Shown here one piece after another: positions 58,284 through 64,000 of a stretch of 64,000 nucleotides of DNA. This DNA is from [Actinomadura] parvosata subsp. kistnae (lineage in GTDB: Bacteria; Actinomycetota; Actinomycetes; Streptosporangiales; Streptosporangiaceae), in the NCBI RefSeq assembly GCF_900323885.1, contig NZ_OOHJ01000005.1:62001-126000 (forward strand). Direction: 5' to 3'. Position numbers and translations under genes: made by a program. Below the pieces are notes generated by a model that was not told the origin of the DNA, ran no database searches, and was given only the letters and a program-made list of their open reading frames with translations. Numbering within the stretch: the first letter of the stretch is position 1; each line of letters opens with the position of its first letter.

Positions 58284-59018
58284 ATGACGATCTCTCTCGA
58301 CCCTGGCTCTCTCGACACCGGTTGCTACACGGTCGGCATGGCCACCACCCCCGCCGACCTCCAGGCGGCCCAGCGGCTGCGGTACACGGTCTTCGCCGGG
58401 GAGATGGGGGCGCGGCTCGACAGCCCGGTCTCCGGCCTCGACGCCGACCGGTTCGACGCCTACTGCGACCACCTGCTCGTCCGGGCCGGGGACGAGGTCG
58501 TGGGGACGTACCGGCTGCTGCCGCCGGGACGTACGGACCGGCTCTACTCCGACGGCGAGTTCGACCTCGCGGCGCTCAGGCCCCTCAGGAAGGGCCTGGT
58601 GGAGGCGGGCCGCACCTGCGTCCACCCGGACCACCGGGACGGCGCGGTGGTCGCGCTGATGTGGGCGGGGATCGCCCGTTACATGGTCGCGGGCGGCCAC
58701 CAGTGGCTGGCGGGCTGCTGCTCGGTGCCGCTCGACGACGGCGGCGCGGTGGCCGCCGCCGTGATGGAGCGGGTGCCGCTCGGCCCGGAGGAGCACCGGG
58801 TGCGGCCGCGCACGCCGTGGCGGCGGCCGGCCGGGGTGGGGCTGCCCGACCGGTTCGTGCCGCCGCCGCTGCTGCGCGGCTATCTGCGGCTGGGGTCGTG
58901 GGTGTGCGGGGCGCCCGCGCACGACCGGGACTTCGGCACGGCCGACTTCTTCATGCTGCTGTCGATGGCCAACGTCAACGCCCGCTACCTGCGCTTCTTC
59001 CTCGGCGAGCCCCTGTGA
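58284..59018 (+). CDS. OlsB-like GNAT N-acyltransferase
   Basis: A 244-residue acyl-ACP-dependent N-acyltransferase of the ornithine-lipid (OlsB, 'hemolysin-like') family, which adds a 3-hydroxy fatty acid to ornithine. Core: QRLRYTVFAGEMGARLDSP, RFDAYCDHLLVR, VGTYRLLPPG, and EAGRTCVHPDHRDGAVVALM matching the E(x)GR(x)CVxPxxR motif. ATG 58284 has GGGAAGGA upstream. The stop overlaps the next gene's GTG (GTGA at 59015), pairing it with a PlsC/OlsA-like acyltransferase. Together these would make ornithine lipid. Confidence 0.85.
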   Translation: MTISLDPGSLDTGCYTVGMATTPADLQAAQRLRYTVFAGEMGARLDSPVSGLDADRFDAYCDHLLVRAGDEVVGTYRLLPPGRTDRLYSDGEFDLAALRPLRKGLVEAGRTCVHPDHRDGAVVALMWAGIARYMVAGGHQWLAGCCSVPLDDGGAVAAAVMERVPLGPEEHRVRPRTPWRRPAGVGLPDRFVPPPLLRGYLRLGSWVCGAPAHDRDFGTADFFMLLSMANVNARYLRFFLGEPL

Positions 59019-59875
59019 GCACCGTCCTGCCGCCACCGGCGGCGCGGCTCAACCCGTGGCGTCCCCTGGGGCCGTGCACGCCCGCCACCTGTGTCGGGGA
59101 CCCGGCCGCCGTGGTGAGCCCGCTCCGGCGCCTGGCGCGCCTCCTGGGCGTCGTCGCGGTGGTGCTGGGTGGCATGCCGGTGGCCCTGGCCTGCCGGATG
59201 CTGCCCCGGGTGCGGCCCACGCGGCTGTGGGCGCGGCTGTTGCTGCGGGTGCTCGGCATCCGCCTGGAGGTGCGCGGGGCTGTTGATGCTTCCGGTACGG
59301 GAGCGCTCGTGGTGGCCAACCACATCTCCTGGCTCGACCCCCTCGTGGTGGCCGCCACGGTGCCGTCCAGGCCGCTCGCCAAGCGGGAGGTCGCCGGCTG
59401 GCCCGTCATCGGGACGCTGGTGGCGGGGGCCGGGGCGCTGTTCATCGACAGGGAGCGGCTCATGGCGCTGCCCGGCGCCGTGGCGGCCGTGGCGGACGCG
59501 CTGCGGGCGGGGGACACGGTGGTCGCCTTCCCCGAGGGCACCACGTGGTGCGGGCGGGGGATGGGCGGCTTCCGCCCGGCGGTGTTCCAGGCGGCGATCG
59601 ACGCGGGGGCCGTCGTGCGGCCGGCCACGCTGCGCTACCGCGAGGGGCCGCGGCCCTCCACCCGCGCCTGCTTCGTGGGGGACGACTCGCTGCTGGCGTC
59701 CCTGCTGCGGGTGGCCGCCACCCGCGACCTGGTCGTGGAGGTGACGCTGCTGCCTCCCGTGACGCCCGCGCCCGGCTCCGGCGGCCCGTCCGCGAGAGCG
59801 GAGCTGGCCGCGATCGCCGAGTCCCGCGTACGTGCGGGCGTGCCCGGCCGCCACCTGCCGGGAGAAGGCGTTTGA
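59015..59875 (+). CDS. PlsC/OlsA-like lyso-lipid acyltransferase
   Basis: A 286-residue membrane acyltransferase. Hydrophobic helix LARLLGVVAVVLGGMPVALA. Catalytic HX4D motif VANHISWLDPLVV. Second motif FPEGTTWCGRGMGGF and LRPATLRY-like third motif. As OlsA it would esterify lyso-ornithine lipid made by the upstream OlsB-like enzyme. Start GTG 59015 is coupled to the upstream stop. Confidence 0.88.
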   Translation: MSTVLPPPAARLNPWRPLGPCTPATCVGDPAAVVSPLRRLARLLGVVAVVLGGMPVALACRMLPRVRPTRLWARLLLRVLGIRLEVRGAVDASGTGALVVANHISWLDPLVVAATVPSRPLAKREVAGWPVIGTLVAGAGALFIDRERLMALPGAVAAVADALRAGDTVVAFPEGTTWCGRGMGGFRPAVFQAAIDAGAVVRPATLRYREGPRPSTRACFVGDDSLLASLLRVAATRDLVVEVTLLPPVTPAPGSGGPSARAELAAIAESRVRAGVPGRHLPGEGV

Positions 59876-59962
59876 TGCGGCCAGGACGATGGTAGGGGGC
59901 TTTTAGCAGGGGATCTGGAGATCGCCCCGCTATCGGAAGCCTTCGTCGGAGAAGGCGTGATA

Positions 59963-59990
59963 GGCGGTCTCCGCGGTTGCCGAGACCGCC
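59963..59990. promoter_or_regulatory. 9-bp perfect inverted repeat upstream of the WGxxGxxG gene
   Basis: GGCGGTCTC / GAGACCGCC with a 10-nt loop, ending 16 bp before ATG 60007. Operator or 5' hairpin. Confidence 0.4.
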
Positions 59991-60006
59991 GGATCGGGGG
60001 AACCCA

Positions 60007-60276
60007 ATGCGCAAGACGCTCACCGGGCTGGGCCTGGCGTTCTTCTTGACGCTGGCACCAGCCGCCGCAGCGACCGCCGACACACCGGTCCAGCCGGTCG
60101 CTCAGAGCCAGGTGACGCCCGCACCACAGGACAACAACAGGGACGACGGCGGCGGCAACGCCGGGCTGTGGGGCCTGCTGGGCCTGCTCGGCCTGCTGGG
60201 CATGGCCGGCATGCGTAAGCAGCGCGACCACGTAGGCACCGCCGAGCACATGCAGCACCGTTCCACGCGGCCGTAA
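60007..60276 (+). CDS. Small exported WGxxGxxG-type protein
   Basis: 89 residues: signal peptide or anchor (TLTGLGLAFFLTLAPAAAA), a hydrophilic spacer, then the glycine/leucine helix GLWGLLGLLGLLGMAGM followed by basic RKQR. This end pattern matches the WGxxGxxG family of sorted or membrane-anchored small proteins. Function unknown. ATG 60007 follows a GGGGGAA-type site. Confidence 0.75.
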   Translation: MRKTLTGLGLAFFLTLAPAAAATADTPVQPVAQSQVTPAPQDNNRDDGGGNAGLWGLLGLLGLLGMAGMRKQRDHVGTAEHMQHRSTRP

Positions 60277-60304
60277 GAGGGCCGCCCCCCGGCCCCGCGC
60301 CGGG

Positions 60305-60316
60305 GTGAACGTTCAC
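60305..60316. promoter_or_regulatory. GTGAACGTTCAC perfect palindrome
   Basis: A 12-bp palindrome of a form often bound by TetR regulators, 79-90 bp upstream of the membrane-protein ATG in the operon that contains a TetR gene. Confidence 0.5.
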
Positions 60317-60368
60317 TAGGTGACACGGCCGCCGGCAGGTCGGCCGTGTCGCCATGTCTTGCGGTTTC

Positions 60369-60402
60369 TTATCCGGCCGGATAACTTTATCCGCATGGAT
60401 AA
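60369..60402. promoter_or_regulatory. Two TTATCC(N4)GGATAA operators, one covering the start codon
   Basis: TTATCCGGCCGGATAA (60369-60384, perfect) and TTATCCGCATGGATAA (60387-60402, perfect arms), spaced 18 bp. The ATG of the following gene (60395) lies in the centre of the second. Confidence 0.7.
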
Positions 60403-60778
60403 GAAATGGGCGTCCGTGCGGGCGCTCTTCGTCGCCGTCCTCGCCATCTCCGTCGCGACGCTCGGCGTCACCGCCGTCGTCGGCGGCAACTGGGTCATGT
60501 GGCTGCGCGGCGCCGCCGTGGCCGCTGCCTCCGTCTGGCTCGTCGCCCTGACCGGGCAGGCCGCCCGAGGCAGGAGGGCCGCGTACGTGCGCATCCGGTT
60601 CGTCAGCGTCGCCGCGCCCCTCGGGATCGTGCTCATCCTGCTCGCCCCCGACAGCGGCTACCCCGGCTGGATGAAGGCGGAGCAGGCCGTGGTCGGCGTC
60701 CTCGTCGCCGCCGTCGCGCTGATCGTCAACCGGCGGGCCGTGCGGGAGGCGTACCCCAAAGGTGGCAAGCTGGGGTGA
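60395..60778 (+). CDS. Small membrane protein in TetR operon
   Basis: 127 residues with four hydrophobic helices (about residues 8-28, 32-52, 66-84 and 92-110). Start ATG 60395 (MDKKWASVRALFVAV) is embedded in an operator, so translation or transcription starts very near it, perhaps leaderless. 1 bp separates it from the TetR start. Function unknown; possibly a transporter-like protein controlled by that TetR. Confidence 0.7.
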   Translation: MDKKWASVRALFVAVLAISVATLGVTAVVGGNWVMWLRGAAVAAASVWLVALTGQAARGRRAAYVRIRFVSVAAPLGIVLILLAPDSGYPGWMKAEQAVVGVLVAAVALIVNRRAVREAYPKGGKLG

Positions 60779-60779
60779 C

Positions 60780-61385
60780 ATGAGAAGCTCCGGGACCCGT
60801 CAGGCGGCCACCGAGGCGCGCAGGGCGCAGATCGCCTCCGCCGCGATCGCCGTGCTCGCCGAGCGCGGCTACGCGGAGACCACGTTCGAGGCCATCTGCG
60901 AGCGGGCCGGGCTCAGCAGCAAACGCCTCATCACCTACCACTTCGCCAGCAAGGACCGGCTGCTCGAAGCCGTCGTGGAGCAGGTCGTCGCCGACGCCGC
61001 GGCCTTCATGCGCCCCGCGCTGGACGCCGCCGCCGGCGCCCGCGCCCAGCTCGAGGCGTTCATCAGAGCCAACCTCGCCTTCGTCGCCCGCCATCCCGGG
61101 CACGTGCGCGCGGTGCGGCAGATCGCCTTCAACCAGGCGCCCGTGGGCGGGCAGGAGCGTGACGCCGCCCTCGCCCGGCTGGCCGGGCTGCTCGCCGACG
61201 GGCAGCGCACGGGGGCCTTCCGCGCGTTCGACCCCGCGGTGATGGCGGCGGCCCTGCGCGCCTGCCTCGACACGATGGCCGAGCGGGTGGCCGACGGGCT
61301 CGACGCCGACGCCTGCGCGGACGAGCTCGTCGAGCTGTTCGACCGCGCCACCCGCGCCGATCCGTCACCCGGCCGGCCGGTCTGA
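60780..61385 (+). CDS. TetR family transcriptional regulator
   Basis: A 201-residue repressor with the HTH AIAVLAERGYAETTFEAICE then RAGLSSKRLITYHFASKDRL. ATG 60780 follows the membrane-protein stop by 1 bp, so it is cotranscribed and probably binds the TTATCC-GGATAA pair and/or GTGAACGTTCAC upstream. Its last codons lie in a 25-bp unit repeated three times and shared with the convergent ABC gene. Confidence 0.92.
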   Translation: MRSSGTRQAATEARRAQIASAAIAVLAERGYAETTFEAICERAGLSSKRLITYHFASKDRLLEAVVEQVVADAAAFMRPALDAAAGARAQLEAFIRANLAFVARHPGHVRAVRQIAFNQAPVGGQERDAALARLAGLLADGQRTGAFRAFDPAVMAAALRACLDTMAERVADGLDADACADELVELFDRATRADPSPGRPV

Positions 61386-61436
61386 GCCGTCACTCTGGCG
61401 GCCGGTCCGAGTTGTCACCCGGCCGGCCGGTCCGAG
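61362..61436. repeat. Three 25-bp tandem units shared by two convergent gene ends
   Basis: Units at 61362-61386, 61387-61411 and 61412-61436. The first holds the TetR stop (61383-61385), the third the stop of the minus-strand ABC gene (61417-61415). Units 1 and 3 differ at 3 of 25 bases. Confidence 0.9.
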
Positions 61437-62101
61437 CGGTGCAGCACGGTGGCGGGCGGACCCTCGGCCAGCAGCCGGCCGCCGTCGAGCAGCAGGCAGT
61501 GATCGGCGCGCAGGGCCGCCGCCGGGTCGTGCGTGACGTGCACGATCGTCACGCCACGGGCCCGCTCCTGGTCGAGCACGCCGGCGATCTGCCGGGCGGC
61601 GGTGGCGTCGAGGCCGGTCATGGGCTCGTCCAGCAGGAGCAGGTCGGGCTCCTGCGCGAGCCCCTGGGCCAGGAGCACGCGCTGGCGCTGGCCGCCCGAC
61701 AGCGTGCTCAGGCGGTGCGCGGCCAGCGGCGTCAGGTCGAGCGCCGCCATGCAGGTCTCCACGACCGCCCGGTCGTACGCGGTCAGCCGCCGCCACGGGC
61801 CGCGCGACGCCCAGCGGCCCATCGACACCGCCTCCCGCACCGTGATCGGCAGCGCGTCGGAGACCGCGTCGCGCTGCGCCACGTACCCGATCCGGCCGGC
61901 GCCGCCCAGGTCGACCGTGCCGCCCGCCGGGCGGATGATCCCGGTCAGCACGCCGAGCAGGGTGGACTTGCCGGAGCCGTTCGGGCCGACGACCGTGGTG
62001 ACGCCCGGACGGGGCAGCCGGGCCGACAGGCCGCGCAGGACCGTCCTGCGGCCGTAGCCGGCGGTGACCTCGCTGAGCACGACCGCGTCGGTGACCTTCA
62101 T
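61415..62101 (-). CDS. Metal ABC transporter ATP-binding protein (ZnuC-like)
   Basis: A 228-residue ATPase of the zinc/manganese ABC import family. Walker A GPNGSGKST, signature LSTLSGGQRQRVLLAQ, Walker B LLLLDEPMTGLD, H-loop VHVTHD. ATG 62101 has GGAGGGCGC just upstream. A Zur/Fur-like box lies at 62120-62134. No permease or binding-protein gene is adjacent (the next gene downstream is the convergent TetR), so its partners must be encoded elsewhere. Confidence 0.88.
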   Translation of the reverse strand: MKVTDAVVLSEVTAGYGRRTVLRGLSARLPRPGVTTVVGPNGSGKSTLLGVLTGIIRPAGGTVDLGGAGRIGYVAQRDAVSDALPITVREAVSMGRWASRGPWRRLTAYDRAVVETCMAALDLTPLAAHRLSTLSGGQRQRVLLAQGLAQEPDLLLLDEPMTGLDATAARQIAGVLDQERARGVTIVHVTHDPAAALRADHCLLLDGGRLLAEGPPATVLHRSDRPAG

Positions 62102-62119
62102 GCGCCCTCCACCTGAAAC

Positions 62120-62134
62120 TGACAACGGTTTTCA
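62120..62134. promoter_or_regulatory. Zur-like box
   Basis: Minus strand TGAAAACCGTTGTCA, a 15-bp near-palindrome close to the Zur consensus TGAAAATCATTTTCA, overlapping a TACAAT -10-like element. Confidence 0.65.
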
Positions 62135-62158
62135 TTGTAGAGGGTGGAGAGGATCGGC

Positions 62159-63199
62159 TCAGGAGAGCGCGTGCTCCGCGGCGGCGATCGCGGCCGCGCC
62201 CGGCTCGCACGCCGCGCGCAGTGCCGCCAGCGACTCGGCGTCGAGATCGGCCCGCGCCCGGCCCGCCCGGCCCGGATCGACCAGGCGGCGCGCCGCCTCC
62301 AGCCACCGCGCCGGCACCGGCAGTCCGGCGAACTCCGCCAGCCGCCGCAGCTCCGCCTCGGGCCCGCGCAGCAGGGCCTCGTAGCTCATCGAGATCCACG
62401 CCTCCCGGGGCAGCTCGCGCAGGGACGCCACCCCGTCGCACACCATCGCCGACCACCACTGCGCGCCGAACACGTGCACCGGGATGGGATAGCCCATCAG
62501 CAGGTCGGCGTTGTAGGGCGGGCAGATCAGGCCGCGGAACCGCGCGGGCAGCGCCGCCTCCACCTCCTCCAGCGTGGCGGTCGGCGGCAGCCCGGCGGCG
62601 CGCACGGCCGAGATGGCCAGCGTCTGCCAGCGGAAGGACGGGTGCCGGCTCATCGACAGCGCGCAGTCGGGGCCGTCGCGGTGCAGATGCACGAAGCGCG
62701 CCTCGGGGAACAGCCGCCGCAGCCGCTCCACCATGACGAGCGAGGCGCCGGAGCGCTCGATCACGAAGCGCCGCCCGTACAGGCCGGCGAGCAGGCGGAA
62801 GACGTGCCGGTACTGGTCGGCGGCCGGACGCCGGGGCCAGGAAGGGATCTCGGCGGCCAGCCGGTCGAACAGGCCGTCGGGGTCGTCGGTGAGCAGCGGC
62901 AGCACGCTGTGGCAGATCACCGGCACGCCGGTCGCCGGGTCGAAGCGGCCCTTCCCGTACGGGTAGTACAGCTCGGGCGGCTTCAGCCCGTCCCTGATCA
63001 GGGCGTCGAGGAAGGTCGCGGGCGCCGACAGCAGGCCCCACAGCTCCGCGCCGTCCAGCTCCCCGGTCGGGAGTTTCCTGCCGACGCCCAGCGTGGAGAA
63101 GAACTCGCTGACGCTGAGCACGTCGGGATGCTCGCGCAGGATGCGGGACAACAATGTCGAGCCGCACCGCCCGGTGCCCACGACAATGGTGAGATCCAC
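62159..63199 (-). CDS. Sulfotransferase family protein
   Basis: A 346-residue PAPS-dependent sulfotransferase. The 5'-phosphosulfate loop is VVGTGRCGSTLLSRIL at the N-terminus and the 3'-phosphate-binding segment is RFVHLHRDGPDCALSMSRHP. The C-terminal part ISMSYEALLRGPEAELRRLA matches family members that modify lipids or small molecules. Start GTG 63199 has GGAGG upstream. Acceptor unknown. Divergent from the ABC gene at 63312. Confidence 0.88.
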   Translation of the reverse strand: MDLTIVVGTGRCGSTLLSRILREHPDVLSVSEFFSTLGVGRKLPTGELDGAELWGLLSAPATFLDALIRDGLKPPELYYPYGKGRFDPATGVPVICHSVLPLLTDDPDGLFDRLAAEIPSWPRRPAADQYRHVFRLLAGLYGRRFVIERSGASLVMVERLRRLFPEARFVHLHRDGPDCALSMSRHPSFRWQTLAISAVRAAGLPPTATLEEVEAALPARFRGLICPPYNADLLMGYPIPVHVFGAQWWSAMVCDGVASLRELPREAWISMSYEALLRGPEAELRRLAEFAGLPVPARWLEAARRLVDPGRAGRARADLDAESLAALRAACEPGAAAIAAAEHALS

Positions 63200-63311
63200 C
63201 GGCCGCCTCCTTCTCGCGTTTTTTCGTACGCGGGCGTGCGGGAGAAATTGCCATTACCTTAGCAAGGCGTTCATCGGCTGCCCAGCGACCGTTCTTGATA
63301 GAGTGAGTTTT

Positions 63312-64000
63312 ATGGCTGTGCTCAGCGCCGCGGGCCTGTCCGCCGGTTACCGCGGCCCGGCCGTCCTGCATGAAGTGCGGCTCGATTACGACCCCGGGCT
63401 CCATGTTTTACTCGGCCCTAACGGCGCCGGTAAGACGACCCTGTTCAGGGTGTTGTCGGGAGTGCTGCCGCCGCGCGCGGGCGGCGTGCTGGTCGACGGC
63501 GCCGACCCGTACGCCGACGCCATGGCCAAGCTGCTCGTCGGCCTGGCGGCGCACCGGGCGGCTCTGGCGCCCCGGCTGAGCGTCGCCGACAACCTGGGCT
63601 ACTGGGCGCGGGTGCTGCGCCTGCCCGCCCCCACGCGGCAGCGGCGCGTCGAGCAGGTCATCGATACCATGCGGCTCACCGACATCGCGGGCCAGAAGGC
63701 GGGCTCGCTGAGCAGGGGGCAGGCGCAACGGGTGGGCGTGGCCAAGGCGCTGCTCGGCGACCCGCCCGTGCTGCTGCTCGACGAGCCCACCGCCGGGCTC
63801 GACCCGGGCATGGCGGCCGGGCTGCGCGAGCGGCTGCGCCTGCTGGCCGACGCCGGGCGCACCATCGTCGTCTCCACCCACGAGCTGGCCGAGGCGAGCG
63901 AGCTGGCCGACGACGTGACCGTCCTGCACCAGGGGCGGGTGGTGGCCCGCGGCGAGCCGGGCGAGCTGCGGCAGCGGCTGGTCGGCCAGGGCTACCGGCT
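63312..64000 (+). CDS. ABC transporter ATP-binding protein (partial), with TTA codon
   Basis: 229 codons are visible and the gene continues past the window. Walker A GPNGAGKTTLF, signature LSRGQAQRVGVAKALLG, Walker B VLLLDEPTAGLDP, H-loop VSTHELAE, typical of export or gliding-type ABC systems. ATG 63312 has no clear ribosome site. A TTA leucine codon at 63408-63410, just before Walker A, is rare in this genome and would make translation depend on the bldA tRNA. Codons around it (CCT, GGT, TTT) are also unusual. Confidence 0.88.
   Translation, partial: MAVLSAAGLSAGYRGPAVLHEVRLDYDPGLHVLLGPNGAGKTTLFRVLSGVLPPRAGGVLVDGADPYADAMAKLLVGLAAHRAALAPRLSVADNLGYWARVLRLPAPTRQRRVEQVIDTMRLTDIAGQKAGSLSRGQAQRVGVAKALLGDPPVLLLDEPTAGLDPGMAAGLRERLRLLADAGRTIVVSTHELAEASELADDVTVLHQGRVVARGEPGELRQRLVGQGYR

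Noticed and set aside
62159..64000. Natural-product biosynthetic cluster
   Set aside because: A single sulfotransferase and a partial ABC ATPase are not enough; no core synthase in the window.

Overview
The window is high-GC actinomycete chromosome. Almost every codon ends in G or C, short GGAGG-type ribosome sites precede many starts, GTG starts are common, and the regulators are of actinobacterial type (LacI, TetR, DeoR, IclR, NarL/DevR). The gene set (WS/DGAT acyltransferase, HrdB-like group 2 sigma factor, GH3/GH42 and PL11 polysaccharide enzymes, a DevR-type dormancy locus) suits a soil member of the Streptosporangiales, Nonomuraea-like. That placement is inferred from gene content, not from any marker gene. 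There are no rRNA, tRNA, CRISPR, phage or insertion-sequence features.

Layout. 1-4.9 kb: a cut-off class V aminotransferase, then two AlkZ-like winged-helix proteins on either side of a WS/DGAT. 5.2-10.1 kb: TetR divergent from a sigma factor, a methyltransferase, an epoxide-hydrolase-like enzyme and a broken phosphotransferase. 10-17.3 kb: an MFS exporter, then a GH3-GH42 operon divergent from a LacI regulator. 17.3-24.6 kb: a two-component system, an ABC ATPase/permease pair, a secreted double-psi-barrel-like protein with a structured leader, and a phosphotransferase-fold protein. 24.7-29.3 kb: nitroreductase, MFS, MarR, XRE regulator and quinone reductase. 29.3-36.2 kb: rhamnogalacturonan lyase, then DeoR divergent from a kinase-aldolase-racemase operon. 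36.2-39.4 kb: two small proteins and a membrane-anchored NB-ARC/TPR STAND protein. 39.5-45.2 kb: an aromatic-ring-cleavage cluster (LigA, LigB, citryl-CoA-lyase-like, CoA-transferase, amidohydrolase, IclR). 45.3-50.5 kb: two coupled secreted M14 peptidases and a GNAT. 50.7-58.1 kb: a DevR-type locus with universal stress proteins, CBS/BON proteins, a flavodoxin and repeated GGGACCTTCG boxes. 58.3-59.9 kb: OlsB/OlsA-like acyltransferases. 60-64 kb: small membrane proteins, TetR, a Zur-box ABC ATPase, a sulfotransferase and a partial ABC ATPase with a TTA codon.

The most unusual feature is structural. At about fifteen gene boundaries the first or last few dozen bases of a gene have been copied in tandem, and the copies have since diverged. 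At operon junctions the copies keep a ribosome site, a start codon and a stop overlapping the next start. The clearest case lies between the ABC ATPase and its permease (20716-21367), where about fourteen units of about 50 bp form a chain of overlapping micro-ORFs of about 17 codons. At other boundaries the copies add low-complexity N- or C-terminal extensions, or repeat the stop codon.

Five genes are split by single-base indels, most of them in short G or C runs. Consensus sequencing error is as likely as true decay, so those genes are marked as disrupted but may be intact in the organism.
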